Part shown: piece after piece, positions 1 through 5,504 of the stretch
Position numbering within the stretch: position 1 is the first letter of the stretch
How the letters are laid out: every line of letters begins with the position of its first letter
Origin: CBCPMX01 sp965120355
GTDB lineage: Bacteria; Bacillota; Clostridia; Oscillospirales; Oscillospiraceae
Length of the DNA: 7,283 bases
NCBI GenBank assembly: GCA_965120355.1
Contig: CBCPMX010000059.1
Location: 1-7,283, forward strand
Direction: 5' to 3'
The notes under the pieces: generated by a model
Database searches by the model: none
Seen by the model: the letters and a program-made list of their open reading frames with translations, nothing else
Told to the model about the DNA's origin: nothing
Made by a program: the position numbers and the translations under genes

Positions 1-1
1 C

Positions 2-691
2 TATATCATTGGCTACGAGGACGGCACGGTCCGGCCCCAGAACAATATCACCCGCGCGGAAGTCGCCACGATCTTCTTCCGTCTCATGACGGACGAGAGC
101 CGTGACTACTACTGGAGCCAGACCAACAGCTATTCCGACGTCAGTATTGACGACTGGTTCAACAACGCGGTTTCCACGCTGACCAACGCCGGCATTATCA
201 ATGGGTATGTGGACGGCACCTTCCGTCCCGACGACTATGTGACCCGTGCGGAGTTCGCCGCCATTGCGGCCCGGTTCAGCGAGGTCATCTGCGACGGCGA
301 AGTGAAGTTCTCGGATGTGCCGGACACCTACTGGGCCTTTGACGAGATCAGCGTGGCCTATCAGGAGGGCTGGATCACCGGCTATGAGGACGGCACCTTC
401 CGTCCCAACCAGGATATCACCCGCGCCGAGGCCATGACCCTGGTCAACCGGGTTCTGGAGCGGGCTGTGGAAGAGGATCATATGCTGGACGACATGATCA
501 CCTGGAGTGACAACCGTCCCAGCGCCTGGTACTATGAAGATGTCCAGGAGGCTACCAACTCTCACGAGTACACCCGTACCGATGACGAGGTGCCCAACCA
601 GGATTACAACTATGAGGACTGGGTAGAGATTCTGGATGTGCCCGACTGGGCAGCGCTGGAAAGAGCCTGGAGCACAGCCAACAGCTATTAA
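2..691 (+). CDS. SLH-domain cell-surface protein, C-terminal part (5' truncated)
   Basis: The reading frame is open from base 2 and ends at TAA (689-691), giving the last 229 residues of a longer protein whose N-terminus lies upstream of the window. Three S-layer homology repeats are visible. The first is cut by the window edge (fragment residues 1 to about 28, GYEDGTVRP then TRAE). The second spans about 44-94 (GYVDGTFRP, TRAE) and the third about 103-155 (GYEDGTFRP, TRAE). SLH triplets are known to bind pyruvylated secondary cell-wall polymers and anchor exported proteins to the Gram-positive surface. A C-terminal tail of about 74 residues follows, rich in Trp, Tyr, Asp and Glu (AWYYEDVQEATNSHEY, then EDWVEILDVPDW). 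It resembles tails after SLH triplets in clostridial surface proteins. The anchor is therefore clear, but the functional N-terminal part is unseen, so the actual role (S-layer, enzyme or adhesin) cannot be told. An ATG at 86 lies inside the first repeat and is not the true start. Confidence 0.95.
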   Translation, partial: YIIGYEDGTVRPQNNITRAEVATIFFRLMTDESRDYYWSQTNSYSDVSIDDWFNNAVSTLTNAGIINGYVDGTFRPDDYVTRAEFAAIAARFSEVICDGEVKFSDVPDTYWAFDEISVAYQEGWITGYEDGTFRPNQDITRAEAMTLVNRVLERAVEEDHMLDDMITWSDNRPSAWYYEDVQEATNSHEYTRTDDEVPNQDYNYEDWVEILDVPDWAALERAWSTANSY

Positions 692-722
692 GGCCCAATT
701 GATCACAACCCATTCGCACCTA

Positions 723-760
723 CCGCAGCCGCCGGCAATGCCGGCGGCTGCGGATTTTTT
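723..760 (+). terminator. Intrinsic terminator of the SLH gene
   Basis: A perfect 14-bp GC-rich inverted repeat (723-736 with 740-753), with a 3-base AAT loop, is followed by a run of six T (755-760). It starts about 30 bases after the SLH stop codon and separates that gene from the downstream operon. Confidence 0.95.
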
Positions 761-818
761 ACGGCCTGCGCCTCGGGGAGGGTTACACGCGGGAAAAGCG
801 GGGCGGCCATAACTCTTA

Positions 819-896
819 GGAATACCGCATAGAAAATTGGTATTTCCGGGATAAAAAGCGGCCTGTTATAATAAAAGCTGAACAACAGGAAAGGAG
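819..896 (+). promoter_or_regulatory. Predicted promoter and RBS of the NTF2-like operon, with upstream inverted repeat
   Basis: A consensus -10 box TATAAT lies at 867-872. The best -35 candidate at 17-bp spacing is TTTCCG (844-849), which is weak, so an activator may be needed. The -10 would start transcription near 879, giving a leader of about 25 bases. An imperfect inverted repeat, GGAATACC (819-826) and GGTATTTCC (839-847, one bulged T), overlaps the -35 position and could be an operator. The ribosome-binding site AGGAG (892-896) sits 8 bases before the ATG at 905. The -10 and ribosome-binding site are directly visible; the operator role is inference. Confidence 0.6.
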
Positions 897-904
897 ACCG
901 CGAC

Positions 905-1660
905 ATGTCTGTAAAAAATTGCAGCACGGAAGCGCTGGTGGGCCGCTGGGAAGACCGGCGGGACGTCAAAAACCTGGCCGGCAAGTATGTGCTGAGCCTG
1001 CTTCTGAAAAAAGAGCCCACCATGCTGGAGACCTTCTGGTCCAAGCGGGAGGACATCTCCATGGGCGTCAACAGCGGCTGGTATGTGGGCCGTCAGGCGC
1101 TGGCTGCCTACTATGATTCCATCGACAACGCCACAAAACAGAAAGCGCAGCTGCTCAAGTCTTATTTTAAAGAGGATCTGGGCAATATGACAGACGAGCA
1201 GCTCTATGGCCGCGGCCCGTTGGAGCTGCGCAGCCTGGATAACGCCATCATCGAGATTGCCGGCGATGGCAAAACCGCAAAAGGGATGTTTGTCTGCTTT
1301 GGCCTGGTGACGGATCTGGAGCCCAATGGGTCTATCTCCCGCTGGGTATTCGGAACCTACTGCATGGACTTCATTCGGGAGGACGGCCAGTGGAAGATCT
1401 GGCATATGCTCTATCTGGAGGACATCAACGAAGTGGCCGGCCAGAAGTGGGGCGTCAATGCCCCGGCGCCCTATCCCGAGATTCCCGAGTGGGCGCCCCT
1501 GAAGGAGATCCAGATCGCGCAGCCCAACGTCCCGGAGACGCTGCGGGAGCACTACCACGGGATGCGGCCCTTTACCCGCCTGCCCAAAATGCCGGAGCCC
1601 TATGAGACCTTTGAAGAAACCTTCAGCTACGGTGCGGAAAGCAAGGAGGCATTGGCATGA
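905..1660 (+). CDS. NTF2/SnoaL-like family protein, first gene of a three-paralog operon
   Basis: This 251-residue protein has the hallmarks of the SnoaL_4-type NTF2-like fold. An N-terminal helical segment (about 20-50) precedes the GWYVGRQAL segment (58-66). The strand motif IIEIAGDGKTAKG (115-127) is followed by a long beta-meander ending in GQWKIWH (161-167). The fold is a cone-shaped beta-barrel that in relatives such as SnoaL, scytalone dehydratase and BaiE holds a small hydrophobic substrate for cyclisation, isomerisation or dehydration. No signal peptide or membrane segment is visible, so it is probably cytosolic. The C-terminal extension (about 175-251) is longer than a minimal NTF2 domain and carries PEPYETF (230-236), shared with both downstream proteins. 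The start is set by AGGAG eight bases upstream. The stop overlaps the next start (ATGA at 1657). W163xxxH167 is conserved in all three paralogs. Substrate and reaction are unknown; a non-catalytic binding role is also possible. Confidence 0.88.
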   Translation: MSVKNCSTEALVGRWEDRRDVKNLAGKYVLSLLLKKEPTMLETFWSKREDISMGVNSGWYVGRQALAAYYDSIDNATKQKAQLLKSYFKEDLGNMTDEQLYGRGPLELRSLDNAIIEIAGDGKTAKGMFVCFGLVTDLEPNGSISRWVFGTYCMDFIREDGQWKIWHMLYLEDINEVAGQKWGVNAPAPYPEIPEWAPLKEIQIAQPNVPETLREHYHGMRPFTRLPKMPEPYETFEETFSYGAESKEALA

Positions 1661-2442
1661 AAAAACAGTATTATTCCGACTACGAGCGGATTGTCCGTGT
1701 CTGGGACATTGAAGAAATCAAGGACCTGATGAGCCGCCGGATGGTTTACAATGCCAACGACCAGCGCCGGGAGGAGCTGGACAGGCTGTGGGTCACCATG
1801 CCGCAGTACCGCAAGACCGCTTCCATCGGCTCGAACTGGGGCTACTATGTGGGCATGGATGAAATTTCTAACTATTATGTCGTGCAGCACGCCGAGCGGC
1901 GGCAGAAGGCGCTGGATGCCTACTGCGCGGCCCATCCGGAGATTGAAAACGTCCCCGCAAACCTGGGCTATGGCTGCATGGTGAATCACCACGTTTCCAC
2001 GCCCTGCGTAGTCCTGGCCGATGACGGCACCACCGCCAAGGGCACCTGGTATTCCATGGGTGTGGAGTGCGATGGCGCGCCCGACGGGTCCAGCAAGTGC
2101 GTCTGGTACTACATTAAGGTCTGTGCCGACTTTGTCAAGGAAGAGAGCGGCCAGTGGAAGATTTGGCACCTGTTCCTGTCCAATGATGTGGAATATGAAG
2201 CCGGTACTTCTCTGGGCAATGTACCGGCCCATCCCCCTGCCGGCAGCACGTTGCCGGAGCAGGAATTTGGCCAGCCCACCAAACCCTATCTGGCCCATGA
2301 CCGCGGCTACGGCTGGCTGGACGCCTATCCCACGCTGCCGGAACCCTATTACACCTATGACGCGGAGAAGAACTACGGATATGAGGGCCGTCCCAAGTGG
2401 CCCAAGGGCCATCCCAACTATCGGAAGGAGGATGCCGAATGA
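1657..2442 (+). CDS. NTF2/SnoaL-like family protein, second gene of the operon
   Basis: This 261-residue paralog of the upstream gene aligns along its whole length. The N-terminal helix is at about 17-50, NWGYYVGMDEI at 60-70, and VVLADDGTTAKG at 118-129. GQWKIWH is at 165-171, with the conserved W167xxxH171, and LPEPYYTYD at 227-235. The start overlaps the previous stop (ATGA), and AAGGAGG (1643-1649) lies seven bases upstream, so translational coupling is expected. The end overlaps the third gene in exactly the same way (ATGA at 2439). There is no signal peptide. The last 25 residues are charged and rich in Pro, Lys and Gly, which the first protein lacks. As with its neighbours, the family points to a small-molecule dehydratase, isomerase or cyclase fold, but nothing in the sequence names the substrate. 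Two His (H111, H112) in the middle of the predicted barrel may line the pocket; this is a guess from position only. Confidence 0.88.
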   Translation: MKKQYYSDYERIVRVWDIEEIKDLMSRRMVYNANDQRREELDRLWVTMPQYRKTASIGSNWGYYVGMDEISNYYVVQHAERRQKALDAYCAAHPEIENVPANLGYGCMVNHHVSTPCVVLADDGTTAKGTWYSMGVECDGAPDGSSKCVWYYIKVCADFVKEESGQWKIWHLFLSNDVEYEAGTSLGNVPAHPPAGSTLPEQEFGQPTKPYLAHDRGYGWLDAYPTLPEPYYTYDAEKNYGYEGRPKWPKGHPNYRKEDAE

Positions 2443-3395
2443 AAACCCATCTGACACTGAGCCAGCGCATTCACAACGCCGAAGGCTCTCAGGCTGCGGA
2501 ATACCTTCATGCACGCCACAGCTATCTCCACGCCAAGGCTTTCGGCCTGGAAGAGTGGGGGCAGTTTTGGGATACCTCTGAAGAGGCGTCCTGGGGCCAC
2601 TCCTTTGGCGTCATGTGCGGCTTTGACGAGGTCTGGTATAATTCCGTTACAAATTACGATCCCCAGGGCTTCCAGGGCTATATTGCCAACGCGGAGGCCG
2701 ACCCAAATCTGAGCTGGTTTGATGCCCGCGCCATGCGTGAGGTGGCGATGCACACCCTGGCGACGGATGTCATTGAAGTGGCAGACGACGGCAAGACTGC
2801 CCGCGCCTGTTTCCTGACCCCGGGTCTGCTGTTCAACTGTCTGGGCAGCCAGAACTTCTTTGGCCTGACTCTGTGGGAGCGCTATGGTTCTGACTTTATT
2901 TACGACGAAGAGCAGGATCGTTGGCTGTACCTGCATGAGCAGGTGTGCCCCGATATGGGCGGCCCCTCTGATATTGCCAACCCCGGTATGTCCGCGTATC
3001 AGAAGCTGATGGGCCCCACGGCGGGCGGCCCTGGCGGCCCCGGTGGCGGCCCTGGTGGTCCCGGTGGTGCTCCCGGTGGCCCTGGCGGTCCCGGTGGAGC
3101 TCCCGGTGGTCCTGGCGGTCCCGGCGGTGCTCCCGGCGGCGGCCCTGGTGGTCCCGGTGGTGCTCCCGGCGGCGGACATGGCCAGCAGGCTTGGGAAGGT
3201 CCTGGTTCCGGCCCGACCCGCGGTGGCACTGGCGCCGGTGGCTCCAAGGGCAATACCATCATCAGCCTGAAAGGCACTACGCACTTCAACTACACGCCTA
3301 TGATGCATGTGCAGAACACGGTGCCCTGGCCTGAACCCTACAAGACCATGGACAAGGAGAACACCTACCGCATCTACGAGATTCCGAAATACTGA
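2439..3395 (+). CDS. NTF2/SnoaL-like protein with Gly/Pro/Ala-rich repeat insert, third gene of the operon
   Basis: The protein has 318 residues from the ATG at 2439. That start is chosen because AAGGAGG (2425-2431) lies seven bases upstream and the ATGA overlap matches the previous junction; an in-frame ATG at 2397 lies inside the upstream gene and has no such support. The NTF2-like part covers about 17-190: EYLHARHSYLHAK (21-33), GVMCGFDEV (57-65), VIEVADDGKTAR (111-122) and W162LYLH166, matching the WxxxH of the paralogs. A low-complexity block (196-246) built from GGP and GGAP units follows, then a Gly/Ser/Thr linker to about 270. The C-terminal segment returns to paralog-like sequence with WPEPYKTMDKENTY (297-310). 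The insert therefore sits between the fold and a conserved tail rather than at an end. Conservation with paralogs on both sides supports translation through the insert in this frame. There is no signal peptide, so this is not an obvious surface collagen-like protein. Function is unknown. Confidence 0.86.
   Translation: MKTHLTLSQRIHNAEGSQAAEYLHARHSYLHAKAFGLEEWGQFWDTSEEASWGHSFGVMCGFDEVWYNSVTNYDPQGFQGYIANAEADPNLSWFDARAMREVAMHTLATDVIEVADDGKTARACFLTPGLLFNCLGSQNFFGLTLWERYGSDFIYDEEQDRWLYLHEQVCPDMGGPSDIANPGMSAYQKLMGPTAGGPGGPGGGPGGPGGAPGGPGGPGGAPGGPGGPGGAPGGGPGGPGGAPGGGHGQQAWEGPGSGPTRGGTGAGGSKGNTIISLKGTTHFNYTPMMHVQNTVPWPEPYKTMDKENTYRIYEIPKY
3024..3176 (+). repeat. In-frame 30-bp tandem repeat encoding GAPGGPGGPG-type units
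   Basis: Units beginning with the Ala codon GCT start at 3069, 3099, 3129 and 3162. They are 30, 30, 33 and a partial 15 bases long and are preceded by shorter GGP units from 3024. Codon choice repeats by position: Ala is always GCT, the Pro after it always CCC, the next Pro CCT and the next CCC. This suggests expansion by DNA-level duplication. All unit lengths are multiples of three, so gain or loss of a unit keeps the reading frame. Confidence 0.9.
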
Positions 3396-3421
3396 TTGGG
3401 CGGTTTTGCATCTCCCGGCGG

Positions 3422-3484
3422 AAAACTTCATGCGCTTAGCGTGCACCACGAACACAGGTAAAATCCGGAGCGCATGAAGTTTTT
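3422..3484 (+). terminator. Terminator-like inverted repeat after the NTF2-like operon
   Basis: A perfect 15-bp inverted repeat (3422-3436 with 3469-3483) encloses a 32-base loop and ends in TTTTT (3480-3484), 26 bases after the third gene's stop. The left arm begins with AAAA, so it could also work from the other strand. The loop is long for an intrinsic terminator, but a small CGTG/CACG hairpin inside it (3440-3450) may shorten it. Confidence 0.65.
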
Positions 3485-3501
3485 GCGCATGTGGGCTGTC
3501 C

Positions 3502-3574
3502 CGGCCACACGCCTTTGCGTGCGTGGCCGTGCCGCTGAAGGCGGCACGCAGCCAAGTTTGCGATGCTTTTGCAT
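3502..3574. other. Cluster of three further hairpins in the convergent intergenic region
   Basis: Three adjacent inverted repeats lie between the two terminators. CGGCCAC (3502-3508) pairs with GTGGCCG (3523-3529), with an inner ACGC/GCGT stem. CGTGCCGC (3528-3535) pairs with GCGGCACG (3541-3548) around TGAAG. A short ATGC/GCAT stem (3563-3574) has a TTTT loop. No open frame here has a ribosome-binding site. This may be part of a structured 3' end, an intergenic repeat family member, or a small RNA; none is proven. Confidence 0.5.
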
Positions 3575-3576
3575 AG

Positions 3577-3620
3577 AAAAACAAGGAAGCCAGCTGCTTT
3601 CAGAGCTGGCTTCCTTGTTT
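3577..3620 (-). terminator. Intrinsic terminator of the DUF3089 hydrolase gene
   Basis: A perfect 17-bp stem (3579-3595 with 3604-3620) has an 8-base loop. Read on the minus strand it ends in a T5 run (complement of A at 3577-3581). It starts 33 bases past the hydrolase stop codon. Three T at the other end allow weak activity in the plus direction, so it may also back up termination of the NTF2-like operon. Confidence 0.9.
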
Positions 3621-3653
3621 GCGCTGTTCCGGATTTCGCGGCAAAGGTGCGCG

Positions 3654-4685
3654 CTATTGCGCGAGATACGCCGCCGTGCGGACGGCTACATTTTCCTGCA
3701 GATTCCGATAGAAGAAGATAAAATCGTAGATATGAAATACGCCGTCGTCGTTGTTGGAGAGATATGCGGTGTAAACGGTCGGGTCGACATCTGTGACCTT
3801 CAGCGTTCCCCGCTCCGGATCCAGATATGCGCCAGTGAATGCGGGATATTCCTCCTGCACGGCGCCGGTGTCAGGATTGCAGAAGCAGGCGCCCAGGTTT
3901 TCTTCCGCAGAGGCATAGGTGCTGTCGGTTTTCCAGTTCAGGGGGTTGATACTCAGGGATTTGGTACCCGCCGGCACCAGCGTAGAGGATTGAATATACA
4001 TGGCCTCGGAATTGTAGGAGATGATTACGCCGGTGTCATCTTCGCCCTGGGCCATTTTGAGCTGGGGATATTCATCCACCATATCCTGAGTCACAGACCA
4101 GCCGATGGCATAACAGGCCACCAACTGGCTGGCCAGTTCCTCATCATCAAAAAATTCCTCCAAAAGCTGCAGACAGATGCTGGCGCCCTGGGAGAAGCCC
4201 GCCAAAATGAAGGGCCGGCCGTTATTGCAGTAGGTCAGATAGTACAAAAATGCGGAACGGACATCTTCATAGGCCAGATCGTAATACTGTTGTGCGGCAT
4301 CCTGATCCTCCATGTTATAGACGTTAAAACAGACCTGCCGGTAATATGGCGCATAGAACCGCCCCGTCTCGGCATAGATATCCCGTTCCAGATTGACCGA
4401 GGACAAAAAGCTGCTGCGGTCGGAACTGTTGTACACATCCAGATTGTGCTGATAATCAGAGCCGCTCAGGTTGGTGGGCGCAACAAAGAAGACATCCACG
4501 TCCTTGTCGTCCCCATAGCCATAATAGGCCCAGTTGTTGACATTGGCATAGTCTACGGTGTAGCTGGAGATGGCGTCGTCCAGACGCCAGAACATCCACG
4601 GCGGCGCTGCGTAGCAGCTGCCCTGAATGGAAACCAGAATGGCAATACATAAAATCGCAGAGAAAAGGCGCAGAGATTTTTTCAT
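3654..4685 (-). CDS. Secreted DUF3089-type alpha/beta hydrolase
   Basis: The protein has 343 residues. It opens with a signal peptide: MKKS, a hydrophobic core (about 5-20), then a likely cut after SCYA at residue 26. A Cys at 24 is not in a good lipobox, so lipoprotein anchoring is less likely. The mature protein shows DVDVFFVAPT (62-71), the early strand of DUF3089 proteins, and RPFILAGFSQGAS (157-169). The latter contains the GxSxG nucleophile elbow with Ser165 as predicted nucleophile. VFHIYDFIFFYRNLQENV (316-333) holds the likely catalytic His318. The acid is not certain; Asp217 or Asp300 are candidates. DUF3089 is a lipase/esterase-like branch of the alpha/beta hydrolases with poorly known substrates. 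The start at 4685 is preferred over an in-frame ATG at 4730 because AGGAGG (complement of 4693-4698) is seven bases upstream and the signal peptide begins there. The gene stands alone, ended by the 3577-3620 terminator. Confidence 0.87.
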   Translation of the reverse strand: MKKSLRLFSAILCIAILVSIQGSCYAAPPWMFWRLDDAISSYTVDYANVNNWAYYGYGDDKDVDVFFVAPTNLSGSDYQHNLDVYNSSDRSSFLSSVNLERDIYAETGRFYAPYYRQVCFNVYNMEDQDAAQQYYDLAYEDVRSAFLYYLTYCNNGRPFILAGFSQGASICLQLLEEFFDDEELASQLVACYAIGWSVTQDMVDEYPQLKMAQGEDDTGVIISYNSEAMYIQSSTLVPAGTKSLSINPLNWKTDSTYASAEENLGACFCNPDTGAVQEEYPAFTGAYLDPERGTLKVTDVDPTVYTAYLSNNDDGVFHIYDFIFFYRNLQENVAVRTAAYLAQ

Positions 4686-4704
4686 AAAGCGGCCTCCTGT
4701 ATTG

Positions 4705-4727
4705 AAAAAGCGGCCGCTGGGGGCCGC
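4705..4727 (-). terminator. Terminator-like hairpin in the 5' leader of the hydrolase gene
   Basis: On the minus strand, GCGGCC (complement of 4722-4727), a 6-base loop and GGCCGC (complement of 4710-4715) are followed by TTTTT (complement of 4705-4709). The AGGAGG of the hydrolase lies only 6 bases further on. The all-GC stem plus T-run fits a weak intrinsic terminator. Its place just before the ribosome-binding site suggests attenuation or a block on read-through from upstream. No antiterminator arm was identified. Confidence 0.5.
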
Positions 4728-4873
4728 CATTGGTTTTCTTTGCGTTTATCGTAAAATATAAGTGTGTCTTTTTTATGAACATATGAGGGACTTTCCATGA
4801 GAATTTTGCCGGTGGAAATGTTCCGAAATTGTGCGTCCGTTTACAAAATTTTTACCCATTCGCAGCAAAAGTG

Positions 4874-4896
4874 TGGTATAGTATTTCTGAAAGGAG
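4874..4896 (+). promoter_or_regulatory. Extended -10 promoter and RBS of the CBS-domain gene
   Basis: TGG-TATAGT (4874-4882) matches the extended -10 form TGnTATAnT. No good -35 stands at 17 bp; TTTACC (4851-4856) is 20 bp away, which an extended -10 can tolerate. The start point would be close to 4889, leaving a very short leader. AAAGGAG (4890-4896) lies seven bases before the ATG at 4904. Confidence 0.55.
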
Positions 4897-4903
4897 CGGT
4901 GCT

Positions 4904-5341
4904 ATGAACGTCCTGTTTTTCCTGACGCCCAAAGCCAACTGTACCTATCTGTACGAGGACTATACAATCCGTCAGGCGCTGGAACGCATGGAGAATGCTG
5001 GCTATGCAGCGCTGCCGATCCTGAGCCGTGACGGCGCATATGTCGGCACGATGACGGAAGGTGATCTGCTGTGGGCGATCAAGAACCACTACATGATGAA
5101 CATGCGGGAAGCGGAAAAGCATCCCATTGCGGAGATTCACCGGCGGTGTGACAATCGGCCGGTCTCTGTAGATACCAACATCGACGATCTGGTTTCCACC
5201 GCCACGGAACAGAATTTTGTGCCGGTGGTGGATGACAAGGGCGCGTTCATCGGCCTTGTCACCAGAAAGGCCATCATGCAGTATTGTCTGAGCAACTACA
5301 TCCGCCGGCGGGAGCGTCTGGCTATGGCGGCTTCCATCTAA
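4904..5341 (+). CDS. Stand-alone tandem CBS-domain protein
   Basis: This 145-residue protein is essentially one Bateman module. CBS domain 1 covers about 11-63 (YTIRQALERME, AALPILSRDGAYVGTMTEGDLL) and CBS domain 2 about 75-132 (VSVDTNIDDLVSTA, FVPVVDDKGAFIGLVTRKAIM). Both have the typical hydrophobic-PV/I-hydrophobic, Gly and T-x-x-D/A pattern. Tandem CBS pairs bind adenosine nucleotides such as AMP, ATP, S-adenosylmethionine or cyclic di-AMP and usually regulate a partner. There is no fused catalytic or transport domain and no membrane segment, so it is a cytosolic sensor whose partner is not encoded next to it. The start is fixed by AAAGGAG upstream; an in-frame GTG at 4829 lies upstream of the promoter and is rejected. 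The short basic tail (IRRRERLAMAASI) is outside the domains. It recalls small clostridial CBS proteins and could be a cyclic di-AMP receptor, but the ligand cannot be read from sequence. Confidence 0.93.
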   Translation: MNVLFFLTPKANCTYLYEDYTIRQALERMENAGYAALPILSRDGAYVGTMTEGDLLWAIKNHYMMNMREAEKHPIAEIHRRCDNRPVSVDTNIDDLVSTATEQNFVPVVDDKGAFIGLVTRKAIMQYCLSNYIRRRERLAMAASI

Positions 5342-5389
5342 GCTGCACGGCGCCGCACGGTCCAATGACGCTGCATTTCTGATGAACCG

Positions 5390-5425
5390 ACACCTGGAGC
5401 ATGTGCTCCGGGTGTTTTCTTTTTT
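5390..5425 (+). terminator. Intrinsic terminator of the CBS-domain gene
   Basis: A 12-bp stem (5390-5401 with 5404-5415, one G-T pair) is followed by TTTTCTTTTTT (5415-5425). It lies 48 bases after the CBS gene stop. On the minus strand there is no T-run, so it does not serve the convergent radical SAM gene. Confidence 0.93.
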
Positions 5426-5454
5426 GCCCAACCCGATCCCAAGATGGACTGCAA

Positions 5455-5480
5455 GCGCGCAGACAATTCCAGTCTCGCGC
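5455..5480 (-). other. Hairpin after the radical SAM gene, no T-run
   Basis: GCGCG and AGAC (5455-5464, with C5460 bulged) pair with GTCT and CGCGC (5472-5480) around a 7-base loop. It lies 24 bases past the radical SAM stop. Neither strand has a T tract after it, so it is not a classical intrinsic terminator. It may stabilise the 3' end of the tatD-radical SAM transcript, whose real terminator was not found. Confidence 0.35.
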
Positions 5481-5504
5481 CGCAGCCGGTTGGGAATCGA
5501 GTGA

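Noticed and set aside
866..1558. Long open frame on the minus strand across the first NTF2-like gene
   Set aside because: It has no ribosome-binding site, no recognisable domain, and lies antisense to a gene with clear paralogs and a proper start. GC-rich codon use removes stops from the opposite strand.
1627..2514. Long minus-strand open frame across the second NTF2-like gene
   Set aside because: It spans both junctions of a well supported operon on the other strand and shows no family motif.
3024..3176. True collagen-like surface protein
   Set aside because: The Gly-X-Y period is interrupted several times, and the protein has no signal peptide or anchor.
3043..3270. Pro/Val/Leu-rich or Pro-rich small proteins in other frames of the repeat block
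   Set aside because: They are frame-shifted readings of the same tandem repeat without start signals.
3422..3483. Miniature transposon with 15-bp terminal inverted repeats
   Set aside because: Total length is only 62 bases, no target-site duplication is seen, and its T-run and place after a stop codon fit a terminator better.
2418..3584. 388-codon minus-strand open frame across the third gene and the hairpin region
   Set aside because: Its Thr/Ala/Gly-rich stretch is only the reverse reading of the GGP repeat, and it runs through the terminators of the convergent region.
3474..4652. 392-codon plus-strand open frame across the hydrolase gene
   Set aside because: It is antisense to a gene with a signal peptide, catalytic motifs and a perfect ribosome-binding site, and it starts inside a terminator stem.
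4710..4717. GCGGCCGC palindrome as a special site
   Set aside because: It is part of the GC-rich hairpin and needs no separate explanation.
4731..4800. Promoter of the hydrolase on the minus strand
   Set aside because: The stretch is AT-rich with a TATATT-like -10, but no -35 at proper spacing could be defended, so no site is listed.
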